26,250 nucleotides of DNA from Zelonia costaricensis (taxonomy: Eukaryota; Euglenozoa; Kinetoplastea; Trypanosomatida; Trypanosomatidae): contig JASAOO010003161.1 of NCBI GenBank assembly GCA_030849075.1, positions 1 through 26,250 on the forward strand, written 5' to 3'. Positions 26,155 through 26,250 of the stretch are shown here, one piece after another. Made by a program: the position numbers and the translations under genes. Within the stretch, counting starts at the first letter, position 1. Each line of letters opens with the position of its first letter. Below the pieces are notes generated by a model, which did no database searches, was not told the DNA's origin, and saw nothing but the letters and a program-made list of their open reading frames with translations.

Positions 26155-26250
26155 GCTTTGTTCTGTGTGGTACAACGACATCCCTGCCGCAGCGCAGGTA
26201 CCTTCTTCCCCTTTATTTGGCTAGTGCTACGCTACGCGTGTACGGCAGCT

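Larger units (their letters stand above)
23412..26250 (+). other. 2.8-kb intergenic region with a 2.17-kb ATG-free stretch
   Basis: No gene is supported. About 23412-24150 looks like the HDAC 3' UTR. From 24083 to the end of the window (2,168 bases) the + strand has no ATG, while CAT occurs 19 times by hand count. The stretch is pyrimidine-rich, with several tract-plus-AG sites (24166-24167, 24798-24799), and carries TG microsatellites at 25514-25540 and about 26134-26153. It probably is the long leader of a + strand gene that starts beyond the window. A non-coding transcript cannot be excluded. Confidence 0.6.

Noticed and set aside
1..26250. CRISPR array, insertion sequence, rRNA or spliced-leader RNA gene array
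   Set aside because: No regular spaced repeats, transposase-like frame, rRNA-like conserved segment or spliced-leader exon was found.

Overview
The window is nuclear DNA from a kinetoplastid (trypanosomatid), most likely a GC-rich Leishmania/Leptomonas/Crithidia-type species. All nine convincing genes are intronless and lie on the + strand. They are separated by long pyrimidine-rich gaps, and each is preceded by a polypyrimidine tract plus AG, as expected for spliced-leader trans-splicing within a polycistronic transcription unit. Codons are strongly GC-biased at the third position. Several products (IF-2-like factor, HID1, TRAPPC6, divergent cyclophilin, class I-type histone deacetylase, IQ-repeat protein) have eukaryotic or mitochondrial homologues. 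The exact species and chromosome cannot be told from the sequence alone.

Layout. 1-4048: a gene-poor flank of unusual composition, with long runs of C or G, several G-quadruplex-type motifs, and alternating AC-rich and GT-rich blocks on the + strand; the last part (about 2,700-3,780) is GT-rich and lies just before the first gene. 4093-4857: conserved-looking protein of unknown function. 5260-5853: divergent cyclophilin. 6204-6800: TRAPPC6/Trs33-like vesicle-tethering subunit. 7152-7427: small single-span membrane protein, probably mitochondrial. 7950-10634: IF-2-like mitochondrial translation GTPase. 11233-13941: protein with about six IQ motifs. 13942-16639: a 2.7-kb gap almost free of ATG in its last 2.15 kb. 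16640-19396: HID1-family protein with an N-myristoylation signal. 20207-20674: small RING-finger protein. 21918-23411: zinc-dependent histone deacetylase. 23412-26250: a 2.8-kb gap whose last 2,168 bases hold no ATG at all on the + strand.

How the genes relate. Kinetoplastid transcription units join functionally unrelated genes, so neighbours say little about function. Two products act in the Golgi/secretory pathway (TRAPPC6-like, HID1), two are probably mitochondrial (IF-2-like and the 91-residue membrane protein), and one acts on lysine acetylation (HDAC). The gene-free flank followed by a uniform + strand array suggests the start of a transcription unit, at a divergent strand-switch region or near a chromosome end.

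The strongest unexplained signals are the two ATG-depleted leaders of about 2 kb, the GT-rich/G-quadruplex flank as a candidate Pol II start region, and an IF-2-like protein that seems to lack the C-terminal initiator-tRNA-binding domain. No mobile element, CRISPR array, tRNA or rRNA gene was found.
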